Made by a program: the position numbers and the translations under genes | Assembly (NCBI RefSeq): GCF_010389155.1 | Contig: NC_057768.1 | Coordinates: 1,982,501 to 2,046,500 of the forward strand | Length of the DNA stretch: 64,000 nucleotides | Source: Erigeron canadensis | Lineage: Eukaryota; Streptophyta; Magnoliopsida; Asterales; Asteraceae | Reading direction: 5' to 3' | Notes under the pieces: model-generated | Databases searched by the model: none | What the model was told of the DNA's origin: nothing | What the model saw: only the letters and a program-made list of their open reading frames with translations | In this document: positions 24,195 through 36,035 of the stretch, in pieces | Position numbering within the stretch: position 1 is the stretch's first letter | Layout: the number at the start of each line of letters is the position of its first letter

Positions 24195-24524
24195 TTAGAA
24201 TATGTCCGCACAATGCGGAGACGGTGGGGTAGTGATGGCGAAGGTAGTGGTTGTAACGGTGGTGGGGGCGGTAGTGGGGATGGCAGTGGCGACGGTGATG
24301 GGGGCGACGATGGTGGTAAATGTAAAGTAATTGATGTTGAAAGTGGTATTGTAGTTATTTTAAGTGTTTGGGGATCTATACTGTAAATTATTTCATTAAG
24401 GGTGTTATAGGTATATTAGATGAAGATGTTAAAATTAGTCTATAAAGATGAAGAATATTTTTGGTTTTTTAATGGTAGAAAGTTTAAAGAAAAAAAAAGT
24501 GATTTTTTTATTCGATAGTATAGA
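24195..24524 (-). mobile_element. Short non-autonomous Helitron, copy A
   Basis: On the minus strand the element starts TCTATACTATCGAATAAAAA after an A and ends with a hairpin region around CCGCATTGTGCGG followed by ACATATTCTAA and a T. This fits the Helitron pattern of 5' TC, 3' hairpin, CTRR, insertion between A and T. It is about 330 bp. The plus strand is a G-rich GGTGGCGACGG minisatellite in its first third. A close relative is at 37868-38189. Confidence 0.72.
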
Positions 24525-24900
24525 TAAAGACTAGAGATCGGTTTATAAATAATATAGTCATGTATGTATTAGTTAAATTAAATTTAGTATGTCAATAAAA
24601 CTCTTCCTAATTTCTATTCTCTTGTGTGTTTATAATCTTTTGTTTGCTATTCTTATATTACAAAAGATCTATATATACACAATTGGAATAAAGTTATAGG
24701 CCTTTTCTGAATATGGACCTGCGGCTCTATTGAACATATTGCACAACCCAATATCGGCCTTGAGCTAATATCCTACATCAAACTTCAAAACCTATATTGA
24801 TTGGTAATACTCACTGAGCGAAATACCAATTAGAAGTTTATCATTCACATTTCGTACTTAATTCTTAGATATCAGTATACAAAGAAGTTTAATGATTACG
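24525..24900. other. Intergenic, nothing identified
   Basis: AT-rich sequence between two Helitron-related copies, with no feature I can name. Confidence 0.4.
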
Positions 24901-24911
24901 AGTTGAGCATG

Positions 24912-26520
24912 GTACCCACACAATGCGGCGGCGAGCCGGCGATGACGATACAGTGGTGTGATGGTGGCGACGGATGGTGACGGTGGTGACAACATCAATT
25001 GATGTAGGTAAATGTAACATCCCAATTTATATTTATATTTTTATATATATATAAAAATAAATAAATAATTTAATTTATATAAATGACATTATTTTGGATA
25101 AATATGAAATTAAAAGGATAAAATGGACATGGATTTTTGATACGTGGCTAACACCAAATTAAGCCAGCCAGCCATCATTCATTTTTTTACTTATCATCCA
25201 AACTTAAATATCTCTTCACTTCATTTTATTTTTACCATACTTCTTATCCATAACAACACCAATATTACAAATCAATGTGATTTCTTTATAAACTTGATCA
25301 TGTCTAACAAGATAAAGTTAAATAATAATAATCTTCCAAATTAACAAATGAAAATCAAATGGGAGCTGAGTTGTGCATGGAAGACAAGAAGCTAGTTGCT
25401 ATAGAAACAAGAAATTAGTTGCTATGATTCTCTAAGTTATTTCGTGTTCGGTTTGAGGTAATACTTTATTAGGTAGCAAATTTTTCTTTGTAAAATCTAT
25501 TGTGGTGTTTGGCAATCTATTATATATGGATCAATCAATAATATGTTAGCTTATGGCTGAATGGATAGAATCCATAATGTAAACGAGAACGGAAAAACAA
25601 TGATGTTGTAATGAAGATTGAAGTGAATAAGGAATTGAGTTAGACACCACAATGGATTGGATTCTACGAATTATGCTAGTGAAAATTCAATGTAACTTAG
25701 CGACTTAATGAGATTGTAACTGACTTGATAGGTGTAATTGCAAGAACCATTTGGATGTATCAGTTGTCGCGGTTCAGGTGAGTATATCTTTATGTATATA
25801 TTCTGTCATGGGGGTTAATATGATTTGAAAAACAAACCATGATTAACTGGTTATATATTGTGTGAGGCCACAAGTCTTGGGTAATGATTCATGAGCTTGG
25901 TGGTTTAATATGGATCCATATTATGTATGAGGGTTAGGACGTTATGTAAGACCCGATTGGCTTTAACGTTCCTAACATGATGTGATATGAGATGTGGTTG
26001 GCATGACATGTATGTAAATATATAGATATACTCATAAAGCATTCGCTTATTGTTTAGTTCTTCTCATTTCTATAAGCATTCCTAATGTATCGAGACAAGA
26101 AGAAGATGGACTAGAAGTTTTGCGGTGCAGAAGTATATCTTAGAGGATATAACTTATTTGTGATCATGGGTTAGTGATCCCTTACACTTATATTTTTGGT
26201 ACTTATATGTGCCCATAATAATTAAAATTGGATCTTTTTGACATATATATTTAATATATCATTTTTGGATTTTATTACATGTCTTCTTTGAAATGATTAA
26301 TTAAAAGTTTTGAAGATATATACATAAAAAAAAGTTTTAAATTTTGGGGCGTTACAATATAGATATTTGATTTAAAGGGGGTTAGTATGGATATTTTATA
26401 ATACAATTAATGGACTAATAGTGTAATTTAATATTAAGAGTTGATGGTGATTTAAATCATTAAGGTTATTTTGGTCAATTCATATGTTCTATTTTTTCTA
26501 AACTTTCAACATGGGCTTAT
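24912..26520 (-). mobile_element. Helitron-derived copy B, split by an LTR
   Basis: The left part (GGTACCCACACAATGCGGCGG, then GTGGCGACGGATGGTGACGG) is the 3' hairpin and GC-rich segment of the Helitron family. After the LTR at 25013-26356 the right part resumes with family-type sequence (GGACTAATAGTGTAATTTAA). The outer edges are not sharp. Confidence 0.45.
25013..26356 (+). mobile_element. Solo LTR-like segment, 1.34 kb
   Basis: It begins TGTAACATCCCAATTTATAT and ends TTTTGGGGCGTTACA, imperfectly inverted TG...CA ends of the long gypsy-type LTR class, like the element at 1162-4976. No gag-pol is inside. I could not find a matching 5-bp target duplication (gtaaa against atata), so one end may have moved or diverged. 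Confidence 0.6.
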
Positions 26521-28500
26521 AATTTTTATATAGGAGTATGGATAATTAAAAATGTAGCTAGGTATATAACTACAACAAAAGCAGTGAACATAGATGATAT
26601 ACCCCAAAAATGCAGTGTACATGAAAAAAATGGATAATAGGTTAAGACGAGAATCATTAATTCATTATGGATTTATCACGTTGTCAAAACGCCAAAATGA
26701 GTTTGTGCGACTTGGTTAAACCCCAGTATCGGTCTTTTTTGAATTATGCAAATACTTAAGGCGTTAACTTAATTTATTATAATTAAGTAGTTAATTTAAT
26801 TCCTTTCCGACACACGTGTGTGGACGACATATATACAAGGGTAATGAATAATCCTCCTAAGTTTTTAGCCTACAAATCCTCCTAATTAATAGAATTGTAA
26901 CGTGTGGAAAATCAGAGAGTGAGATTAAAAAAAGAATTTAGTGGATTACATGTGTTAATAAGTGGATATATCAGAATGATTTTTAGATGGTTTGGTTAGG
27001 AGTATTTATCATTTTCCTATATACAATTTGATCGTACGTGTTTTTCATTTATATAATAAATTAAGGTCTCCATACGAGGTTAACAATTTGATCGTACGTA
27101 TGATTCATTCATAATATCATAAATTAATAATCATGGGGAAAAAAAAGTAAAGAAAGTTGATGCGAGTATGAGTTGTGGAATGGCGTAGCACAAGTTAGGG
27201 GCAAGTTCAATAATCAATAGTATATTTATATGCGCATGCGGATCACAAGTCATGTCACATTGAGACCATGCTACGTTTCATGGTTTGGTCCAATCTTTTA
27301 CGGAGTACTAGATTTAGCATTGGCCCGCATTCCACTCAATCCACCATTTTTATTCTTCTAGTACTATATATGCATTGCTCATTGGGTTTTTATATACGTT
27401 CTTATAGATAATTAATAATTATGTTAATAAGTGATGAGTTCATATATTAAATAAAAGGTTTTATAATGTAACGAACTACACGCAATTGTTTATGTCATAT
27501 AATGATCTATTAAGGGGTATATTGCATCTTGTTAACTTTTTATTCGATGCAATCGAGCTGACCGGCTAAATAAGTCGCACATAAAAGTGAACATATAATT
27601 GTAAGCAGTTCCAGTCCTGAGTTATTCAATGCTCAGGGCTAAATAGCCAAAAATTGCCCCTTATTTTGTAATCAAATGACCTAAGAGCTTATAGGATTAT
27701 CAAGTTATGGAGGTTAATTCTTACTAAACAAATAAAATGTTACAGATCTATAAGTTGAAGAAATAAACTATGAATTAAAAGTTATAATAATACTCATCAT
27801 CAAAAATGATTTATTGTGAGAACTTGAAGTAATAACTACATTAATCAAATTATAATAGTCGATATTATTTAGACTACTTTCAATAGATAGGTCTTTGAAA
27901 TCTATATAATTTGTAATGCTTTCAACAAAAACAAAATACCTTTCTTAGCTCTTTTGGATAATTAACTACCTTTATATAAATATAAATCGAAGAGTTGTAT
28001 TTTCTTTATTAAAATTTATATTTATATTCTACCACACCTTTTTAGTCTGAATTACACATAAGTATGAAAGAAACAATTAAATATAACTAATTGAGTTTTT
28101 AGAATCTCATTATAGAAAAGCTATTTTAAATTTAAACATAAAACTAGTCAAAAAAAAATAAATTATACTCCGTATATTCGTAAACTAAACACCTACTTGA
28201 TTAAATCTTGAAAATATAAGCTAGTCAAGAGGTACTTTTTTCCTAAAAACGACCCACATAATACTTTGGGATTGAAATGTAATCTAACTTATTATAAGGG
28301 GCTTTAGAAAAGAAACTGAAAAAAAGAATCTAGTGTACAATATCTTTCTTCTTCACAATTCAGTATTCACACAAACCCATCCCACAAAAAAACTCCATTG
28401 AAGCACAAATCGTAAGTTTTATTTTTATACTCAACTTCTTCATAACTAGATAAAACTTACTTCTTTCAAATTTCAATATAAAAACATAGTTTAGTTATAT
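26521..28500. other. Intergenic, nothing identified
   Basis: AT-rich non-coding sequence. A few short G/C-richer patches (for example near 27610 and 26810) show no recognisable family. Confidence 0.4.
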
Positions 28501-28504
28501 TAGG

Positions 28505-28870
28505 CCGTGGTCAACAAGAACTTATAATCGGGGACCGACAAACTGAAAAAACAGTTAGAACCGAAAAAGACCTGGTTCCACATATATGAGACAGGCAGGC
28601 CATAAATCTTTTAGCAAATTCTAGAGCACTCACGTTAGGGACTTTTATGGACTGATCGGCACCTCTTTGGTCGACTTCTCTTATAATAAGGGTGGGGTAT
28701 CCGAATCGACCTCCAACACTTATTCCGGATAGCCAAACGAATGAACGAATGACTACATAGAATGAAAGATAGCTTGAATGCAAGCAAGGGAGAACAATCC
28801 AACTATGATATTGAGCTAAAGCACCTCAATCATCTAAAATCTGTAAATAACCACTGTCAATTCGAACACA
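28505..28870. other. Compositionally distinct insert, possibly organellar DNA
   Basis: This stretch is clearly less AT-rich than its surroundings and carries an uninterrupted 90-codon minus-strand frame (28511-28783). The frame includes GRFGYPTLIIREVDQRGADQ and VPNVSALEFAKRFMACLSH. The texture resembles plant mitochondrial DNA, but I do not recognise the sequence. No function is proposed. Confidence 0.3.
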
Positions 28871-28975
28871 TATTCAGATCTAGTGTTGATAGACTCCAAA
28901 AATTTTTTGCCCCCTATTGGTTGCCGCTCTGGGTTGTCGTCCAGCCCATCCATGGCCAGGTCCGGCCCTGATTGT

Positions 28976-31100
28976 AAGTCTATCATATAATATATACTGG
29001 TATATTTTATAGTTAGAACGTAATACGAGCTATATGTATTCTTTTTCCCAATGGGTAAATAGACGTGCATTCAATGCTAGGTTGACAAATTAATTACAAA
29101 CATAAAATCTTTTACCAATCAATTAATGCAAGTCATTTTTTTTTCTTCTTTCTTTTCCTTTCTTTGTTGATTAGTCCACGTCAGATACAACATGTGTTTG
29201 TATATAACAATTTATTTGTAATATGTTTGTAAAATTCTCATTAAAGAAAATAATATATCTTCCTTAAAATTTTCTTACTAATCCTCATAATTCCATGAAT
29301 ACATAACAAGTGTAATTCATTAATATTCTTTTCTAATTTCATCATTTGATTTTTACAAGTGTAATTCATTAATATTCTTTTCTAATCCTCATAATTCCAT
29401 GATCATAGAGTTAGGAGGATTATTATTCAGATTTTTTATGAGGATATATCATTTTCCCCTCACTAAATAATTTGGAGTAATTAGTAATTTTTGTTTTAAA
29501 AAGTAAATTTTATTCACATCACATGCAATGTGATTAATTATAAAAGTAATAATGTATCAGCTCCACGTGTAACTTTATTATTATTTTTAAACAAACTTTA
29601 CCGTCTATATAATTATACTTTAAACAAAATGTTCGAAATGATATGAGTCACCTTGGTAATTTCGTGAATACCAGCATTTAGCATATATTGCATCCTTTGC
29701 AGTCAAGCATAGAAACTTGGTATTGGATTGGTAAGGTGGAGAGTCAGGACTTTATATAAACTCAGGATCGGATTAGAGCGAAATCATATTAGGTCTTATA
29801 TATATATATAAATACTTCAAAGTTTAAATAGTTAACATAAATTCAAATCAATTTAACATAAATTCAAATCAATTTAACATAAATTCAAATCAATTTAAGA
29901 TTTTATTGAAACTTATTAAAGAAACTTTTATTTTAACAGAGTTGACATGAGTTTTGACCAGGGTAAGTTGATTTTTGATTGATTTGGCCGATTTTTGACC
30001 GAGTCGTCCGAGTTTTACCAATCTTCGTCGACTAATATTTAGTCTAATCAGATCCGACTCAACTCATGAGACAGCTGATCTATATCCAATTTAAAATTTT
30101 TCAGTCGATTTCTACAACCATGCTTGTTAGTCTAGAGTCTAGACTATGCTTGTTAGTTGACCAATATTTAGTCTAATCAGACTTTTTATATGTATAATAT
30201 ATATTTAATCTCTTAAGTAACCTGTTTAATGTTATTAATAACTTTTTATAGATTAACCATTAGGTATGTAGTTCAGAATAGGTCTAATTTGTGTAAAGTT
30301 TTGTATTTTCAGATCTCTATATTGTATTTATTATACTGTTTGACATCTAGAACTTTACTAGCAAGTTGGTCTTTTGTTTATATAAAGATACTTACCTTGT
30401 TAAAAAAAAAAAACAACGAAATTTAATTACTCCAATAATGTGTGGTTGGATGAGCGCATTTTTTTAAGTCCTAGGTTGTGTAGTTTATAACACGAGCAAG
30501 ATAATTTGTCGTTTATTAGTCCAGTTATATTTCAAACATGATTGAACATTACCTCATGCGGTAGCATGGGTGTTCATCTAACCATCATATAAAGTCAAGC
30601 TAAGGTATTTGAGTTGGTTTGGGTAGATCGAGTTGTTAAAATTTGATCTGATTGTTTAATTTTGAGAAAACTAAGTTACTTAGTCCAATTACAGTTTGAG
30701 CTATTAAAATCTATGAAAACTGGACTAAACTGTACTTTATATTTTCAGAACTCGAGAAGAATGTTGCTTTATCTGAAATCATAAAGGTTAAACATCTTAC
30801 GAAAATGCATTTTATGTTTAATATTCTTTATTATTTCACTACGAATGACACACCTATATTTTAAACTTATAATCGTTATCCATTTTCAATATAAATTGAG
30901 ACCTTTTCTATATCTGGTTTCTATACCTGTTATTAGCACGTAGTTAAAGTTTTTGCTTAAAGTTCGAATATGTTAAAACAAATATATTGAGATGCTAGTA
31001 CTTCGTTTAATATGAATAGCTTTGATTTCGAATGTTTGTTATGACTCTCTCTTAACAAATCTTGATAAATATACACAAAGTTATATAAAAAGAAAAGAAA
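28976..31100. other. Intergenic, AT-rich
   Basis: No gene recognised. It contains a duplicated 32-bp segment (ACAAGTGTAATTCATTAATA..., at about 29308 and 29356) and the 21-bp tandem repeat listed separately. Confidence 0.4.
29832..29894. repeat. Perfect 21-bp tandem repeat, three units
   Basis: Three identical units of TTAACATAAATTCAAATCAA plus T lie end to end. Confidence 0.9.
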
Positions 31101-31130
31101 GGATTATATATATATATATATATATATATT

Positions 31131-31330
31131 TTTAGAACAGCGAAGGGCCAGACCACGAGTATTCGGATTGGATACAGAGGGCCTACCCGATCCCCTCCCC
31201 CCACCCATTTCACCCGGTAAATTCAACTCGTGCACCAAGAATATTGGTTAGTAACAATGCTCAAGATGAGATTCGAACATGTGACCCTTGTTACAACATC
31301 TGGGGTCCAAACTGTCCAAGCGGACCGACT
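31131..31330 (-). repeat. Possible tRNA-derived SINE fragment
   Basis: The minus strand contains GGTCACATGTTCGAATCTCA, a good B-box-like word. The segment is G/C-rich relative to the flanks and sits after a TA microsatellite. I could not identify a clear A box or target duplication. Confidence 0.3.
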
Positions 31331-31554
31331 TACATAATTTGGTTCGGTATGTGCAAATAATATATTTAATCTGGTTTGGTTTATATATGCATACTGTCAC
31401 GCCCAAGCACGCTTAACTATGGAGTTCTCTTCCCATCCATAGCCAATACACCCAAAACGCGTTATTTTATGTAATAGTAAGACCAATAGTTTACTTATAG
31501 TCAAGACCTCCATTTTATGCTAACGATGTATGCTTTTTTACCCCTTAACACAAC

Positions 31555-31585
<31 letters not shown>

Positions 31586-31589
<4 letters not shown>

Positions 31590-31950
31590 GCAATCAAATG
31601 AGAACAAATTTAAAATGAGAACAAATGAGAACACTTAAAAACTACATTTTGATGCATTAAAAGTCCATAAAACTGACATAGTGCATAACTAATTATCATT
31701 ATTTAAGTGTTTAACAACACATGGAACCGTCAAAATCGAAAAAAATCACGTTTTTTTGTTGGATGCATCATTTTGATAATATGCATCCAAGATGGATGCA
31801 CAAAATAAAAAACGTGATTTTTTTGATTTTCAAGGATCAATGTGTTGTTAAACACTTAAATAACGATAATTTGTTATGCACTATGTTAGTTTTATGGACT
31901 TTTAATGCCTCAAAATGATGTTTTTAAGTGTTCTCACCGGAGTGTTACCC
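31586..31950. mobile_element. Foldback MITE in a TA microsatellite, no. 1
   Basis: Long inverted arms: TGAGAACACTTAAAAACTAC on the left against GTTTTTAAGTGTTCTCA on the right. Further in, TTTAAGTGTTTAACAACACA against TGTGTTGTTAAACACTTAAA and AAAAATCACGTTTTTT against AAAAAACGTGATTTTTT. TA repeats flank both ends. It has no coding capacity. Confidence 0.75.
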
Positions 31951-31973
31951 TATATATATATATATATATATAT

Positions 31974-32338
31974 AAAGGACCCTTATTTTGAGAACCCATT
32001 TTTTAGACGAACCGTGAGAACTCCTTAATTTTATATTAGATCACATGTTTTTTTTGTTCATTTACATGTGAAATATTATAAAAATATATGTTGTGGAAAA
32101 AATTCCTTTTCAAAACCTTATATATAGCCATTTGTCACATGTGAACAGAAAACGTAAACAAATTCATTCACAAGTTCACAAAAAGTTATTTTGAAGGTTT
32201 CTTCAAAAAATTTATTCTACAACATACATTTTTATATTATTTCACATGTGAATGAATAAAAAAACATTTGAACAAACATATAAGTTAAGAGTTCTCATGG
32301 TTCTTACAAAAAAAAATGGTTCTCAAAATAAGGAAACT
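31974..32338. mobile_element. Foldback MITE in a TA microsatellite, no. 2
   Basis: The ends AAGGACCCTTATTTTGAGAACC and GGTTCTCAAAATAAGG are inverted, as are TTCATTTACATGTGAAATAT and TATTTCACATGTGAATGAA, and ATATGTTGTGGAAAAAA and TTTATTCTACAACATA. It is flanked by TATATA on both sides. Confidence 0.72.
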
Positions 32339-32344
32339 ATATAT

Positions 32345-32710
32345 ATATGTGGGGGGGGGGGGGAGTGAATAAGAGGTTGTCCCCCATCTAAGCTTAGATG
32401 GAGAACCCCTCACAATTTGTTTATATAATCCATAAATATCATCGGGGCCCATTCATTTGTTTAAAATACAAATACTAATAAAATATTTGTGTGTGAGGGG
32501 TTCCCCATCTAAGCTTAGGTGGGGGAAATTGAATATAATGTTGTCTGACACCTAAAATTAAGTGTGGAACCCCTTATATACAAAATTTTTAATATTTTTT
32601 ATTAATGACTATATGCTTGGGCCCCATGAATTTTACGGATTAAAAAAATAATATGTAAGTGTTCCACACCTAAGCTTAGGTACCTAACAGCCTTATCTTC
32701 TTATCTCCAT
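32345..32710. mobile_element. Foldback repeat cluster no. 3 with a long G homopolymer
   Basis: GTTGTCCCCCATCTAAGCTTAGATGG and AACCCCTCACA on the left are inverted as TGTGAGGGGTT and CCCATCTAAGCTTAGGTGGG at 32490-32525. A related, diverged unit follows (GTGGAACCCCTTAT ... GTTCCACACCTAAGCTTAGG, up to 32680). A run of about 15 G begins at 32351. Confidence 0.55.
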
Positions 32711-32819
32711 ATATATATATATTGAAACTGAAAATGTCGATTTAGTTTGAGATTTATCAAAATCAGATCAAATCGGTTCGTAAACATCCCTATACCGTTA
32801 TACGTTAGTCTTTAAACTC

Positions 32820-33345
32820 TACTAGAACGATACCCGTGCAATGCAGTGATATCCGTGATGGCGACGATGTGGTGGTGGGGGACGATTGCTGATAGTAGAG
32901 GCGGTGACGAGTGGTGTAAATATTCTATGTAAAAGTACTAGATGTAAAGAGTTAATAGAGATATCTTAAAAGATAAATTACTGATAGTGTAACATAATCA
33001 TTAATGGTATTATGTAACTTTTAACATCTAAGACTATTCCATTTTAATAAGACTAACACGGTACCCGCGCGATGCGGCGGTATTCGTGGCCCCGACGGTG
33101 TGATGGTTGAGCGACGGTTCGTGATGAAGCAACGTTGAGTTGTGTTTATAATTGATGTAAAGAGTTAATTGATGTATTTTAAAACATAAAGGTTTGATAG
33201 TGTAATTTGAATATTAATGTTAAGGAGGTAGTGTATGTGAAAGTATTTTAAAGAATGCAAAGTGAAAATATTACATATTTTCAACATTATCAAAAATAAA
33301 AATGGCTATTCTTTTTATAACATAGTAATATAGCATAGATAAGTC
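32820..33345 (-). mobile_element. Helitron-derived copies C and D, adjacent
   Basis: ACTAGAACGATACCCGTGCA (32820) and ACTAACACGGTACCCGCGCG (33047) are two 3' ends in minus orientation, one with CTAG-T and one with TTAG-T. Each is followed by a G-rich GGCGACG segment and GATGTAAAGAGTTAAT. On the right, GCATAGATAAG gives a minus-strand TCTATGCTATATT start at about 33339. Copy C lacks its own 5' end, so D probably inserted into C. Confidence 0.5.
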
Positions 33346-34835
33346 AATGGGTTGTGGTAAATTTAATAATTAAATGATGATGTGTCATCGCTTTAAGATC
33401 TAAGACACCTTAATCGATGGAGATGCTCTAACCATGATAATGATTTTCGAATCGGAATATATACGTCATACAAATTACTTCGTGCCTCACGTGATCCAAT
33501 ACAACGCATTGCACCTATATAGATTTTGACTTTTGAGGGACAAACAAACGAGAATTTGTTTTTCAAATGATAGAATTCAATTTAAATGTACAAACTATTT
33601 TTTTTACTACCTTACTTTCAAACATGTATCGTAGGGTACAAATTGCATCAGATCTGGCAAACGTATACCAAATGAAAGGAATTTTTGTTAGGTTTGCGAT
33701 AAGATGGAATTGGTTGGACCTGCAAAACATGTATCTTGTCTTGGTACACATGCGTGATAATTGGATTCCATTTTTAGGAAATTGCTAGTCTTTTTCATGT
33801 ACGAAGTGTTTTTTCTTAGGGAGGTGATTTTTTTTACTTATGATTTTACTTGCTAGCTAAATCGATATCTGTGTTATGATACAAGTATCGGTTTTGAAAA
33901 AAACAATTGTACTACAAATTTTTTTCTAATAATAATTTTGCCTCTAACATTTATAATGACAAAATATTTAATGTTACTCTTTTGCCCTTAATAATTTTAC
34001 TACCTCCACTTTCTTCTTTCTTCAAATGCATGTCATTTTATTTTTAGTGTTGGCACGACATTTTATTTAGTATCGTTGTAAACAAAAAAACAAAAGATTA
34101 TTTGGAGCATAGATTACATGAAACCATAATTGAAGACGTATTTGAAACCTCAATTTACTATCTATTTAATGGTATATCTTCAAAGTTGAGCTAATGAGCT
34201 TTCTAGACTCTCATATAATGTTTTTATCTAGAGTGCATATAAAGCGTTTGATTTAAGGGTTTTTTTAAACATTGCCCTCAATTCTATTAAGTGGTTATTA
34301 TCTATCTAAATTTATACTCCATATTAAAACAAACTAGCCTCCCATTTTAAGCAAATTAAGCATTTTTTTGAAATATTTCCAAAATACTTTTAATCAACCT
34401 TAACACATCAAACACATATAAAATACACAATCATGCCTCTCTTTCTCACACATATTAATCCATTTTTCTAATACTATAAAGTACATTTTGAGAATAATAA
34501 CATGAATACTCAAACTTTTATAAATATAGATCTTTTTAGCAAGATTTTTTGAATTTTCACAAAATACTCAACTAACAAACCTTAATAAGAAAAATAAAAT
34601 CGCAATAGAAAACATCAAAGTCGCAACTAAAAGAAGAAAATGATAATTATATATAAATACTAAAAAGTAACTTTCTTATGTGAGGAGGGAGTACTGTAGC
34701 TAAAAATACTCCTTTTAATGCATAAGGTATAAGTTGCTAATGCACAACCAAAGTAAATAAAAGACTTAACGATCGTTAACTGTTGTTGGTCTAACTAACG
34801 GTAGTTACAAAAGGATATTTAACGGAGTTATCTTT
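33346..34835. other. Intergenic, nothing identified
   Basis: AT-rich; a 73-codon frame at 33567-33788 has no recognisable similarity. Confidence 0.4.
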
Positions 34836-34837
34836 TT

Positions 34838-35265
34838 TAACTTTTGACACCAAAGTTTTGCTTTACTTTCTTTTTGCCACATAACTTTTGGTTTCTAAGC
34901 TTTTTACATCAAAAGTTTATTTCTTTCTTATTTTTACTACATAACTTTTGTTTTTTAAACTTTCGACACAAAACCTATTATTTTACATTTTTCCTTTTAC
35001 TTTTGTCACATAATTTTTTTTTTAAAAAATTTCGACAGACAAACTTTGTTTTCAAGTACAAGTATTTGTTTTTTTTTTGTCTCGCTCCAAATTTTTTCTT
35101 TTATTTGCTTTTACGACATAACTTTTGTTTATTAAACTTTGTTACCAAAGTTTCATTTTCTTTACTTTTGACTACAACTTTTATTTTCCTAACTTTTGTC
35201 ACACAAATTTGTGTTTCGACTTAATGTTTTTAAACTTTTGTCATCAGCGTTTTGTTTATTTCCGA
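34838..35265. repeat. Degenerate minisatellite of about 65-75 bp units
   Basis: Words such as TTTTGACACCAAAGTTT, CACATAACTTTTG(T/G)TT and TTTACTTTTGTCACATAA recur about six times with substitutions. The long Phe-rich open frame on the plus strand is a by-product of the T-rich repeat. Confidence 0.6.
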
Positions 35266-36035
35266 GGCAACGCCTGAGTATAAATTCTTGTTTATTGTAA
35301 GAATCACCATATTGAGTTTCTCATTGCGATTCTAAACTTCTCTTCATGAATTTGAGTTTTTCTTTCCAATTTTGTGTTTTTTTTTGCGGTTTTAATTTCT
35401 CATTACAAATTTATTTTATTGCGATTTAAAATTTTTAACTTCCTCAATAGGTTCCAACGCTTACATCTCATTGAGATTTTATCTTAATGTTGCGATTAGT
35501 TTGTGAAAATCCAAAACATCCTTGCTAAAATGATATCAAAGGTTAGGTATTCCCGCGCTATGCAACATGTAAATATTATTCACTAACGGTATTTTCATAA
35601 TTTTTATAGTGACTATTTCATATGATTATACCGTGATTTTACATTCATTTTTTCGGAAATATTCTTAATAGATTATACAATAGCACTAATATAGTTAATA
35701 TTAATATAACTTAACATATAATTAGTTTAATATTTCATGTAAAATTTTAATTACAAACATTTAAGTTCATTTATTTTTTGATTTATTTTCATATGAAATA
35801 TTTGTTATTTGTAACTCCCTAAATTCATTTTTAAAAAAGCCACATATGAAAAATTTGAATTTTAGCCTTTAAATTACTTTGTTCGCATTATTTACCTTTT
35901 TTAAATTTATTCCCTAAATTACTAAATACTAAACTAGTAAGTATTAAATACTAAATTACATTCTCTTTCAATGAAATTTACATTTAGATTTAGATACCCT
36001 ATAAATCATTAAGATTGATTATCTATCATATTCAT

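Noticed and set aside
24141..24386. Gly/Asp/Ser-rich 81-codon frame as a glycine-rich protein
   Set aside because: It coincides with the GGTGGCGACGG array of a Helitron, and the related copy at 37868 does not keep the frame.
29832..29894. CRISPR-like array
   Set aside because: Three contiguous 21-bp units without spacers in plant nuclear DNA; a simple tandem repeat.
34844..35224. 126-codon Phe-rich open frame as a membrane protein
   Set aside because: It is produced by a T-rich degenerate minisatellite; no start context, splice signal or family similarity.
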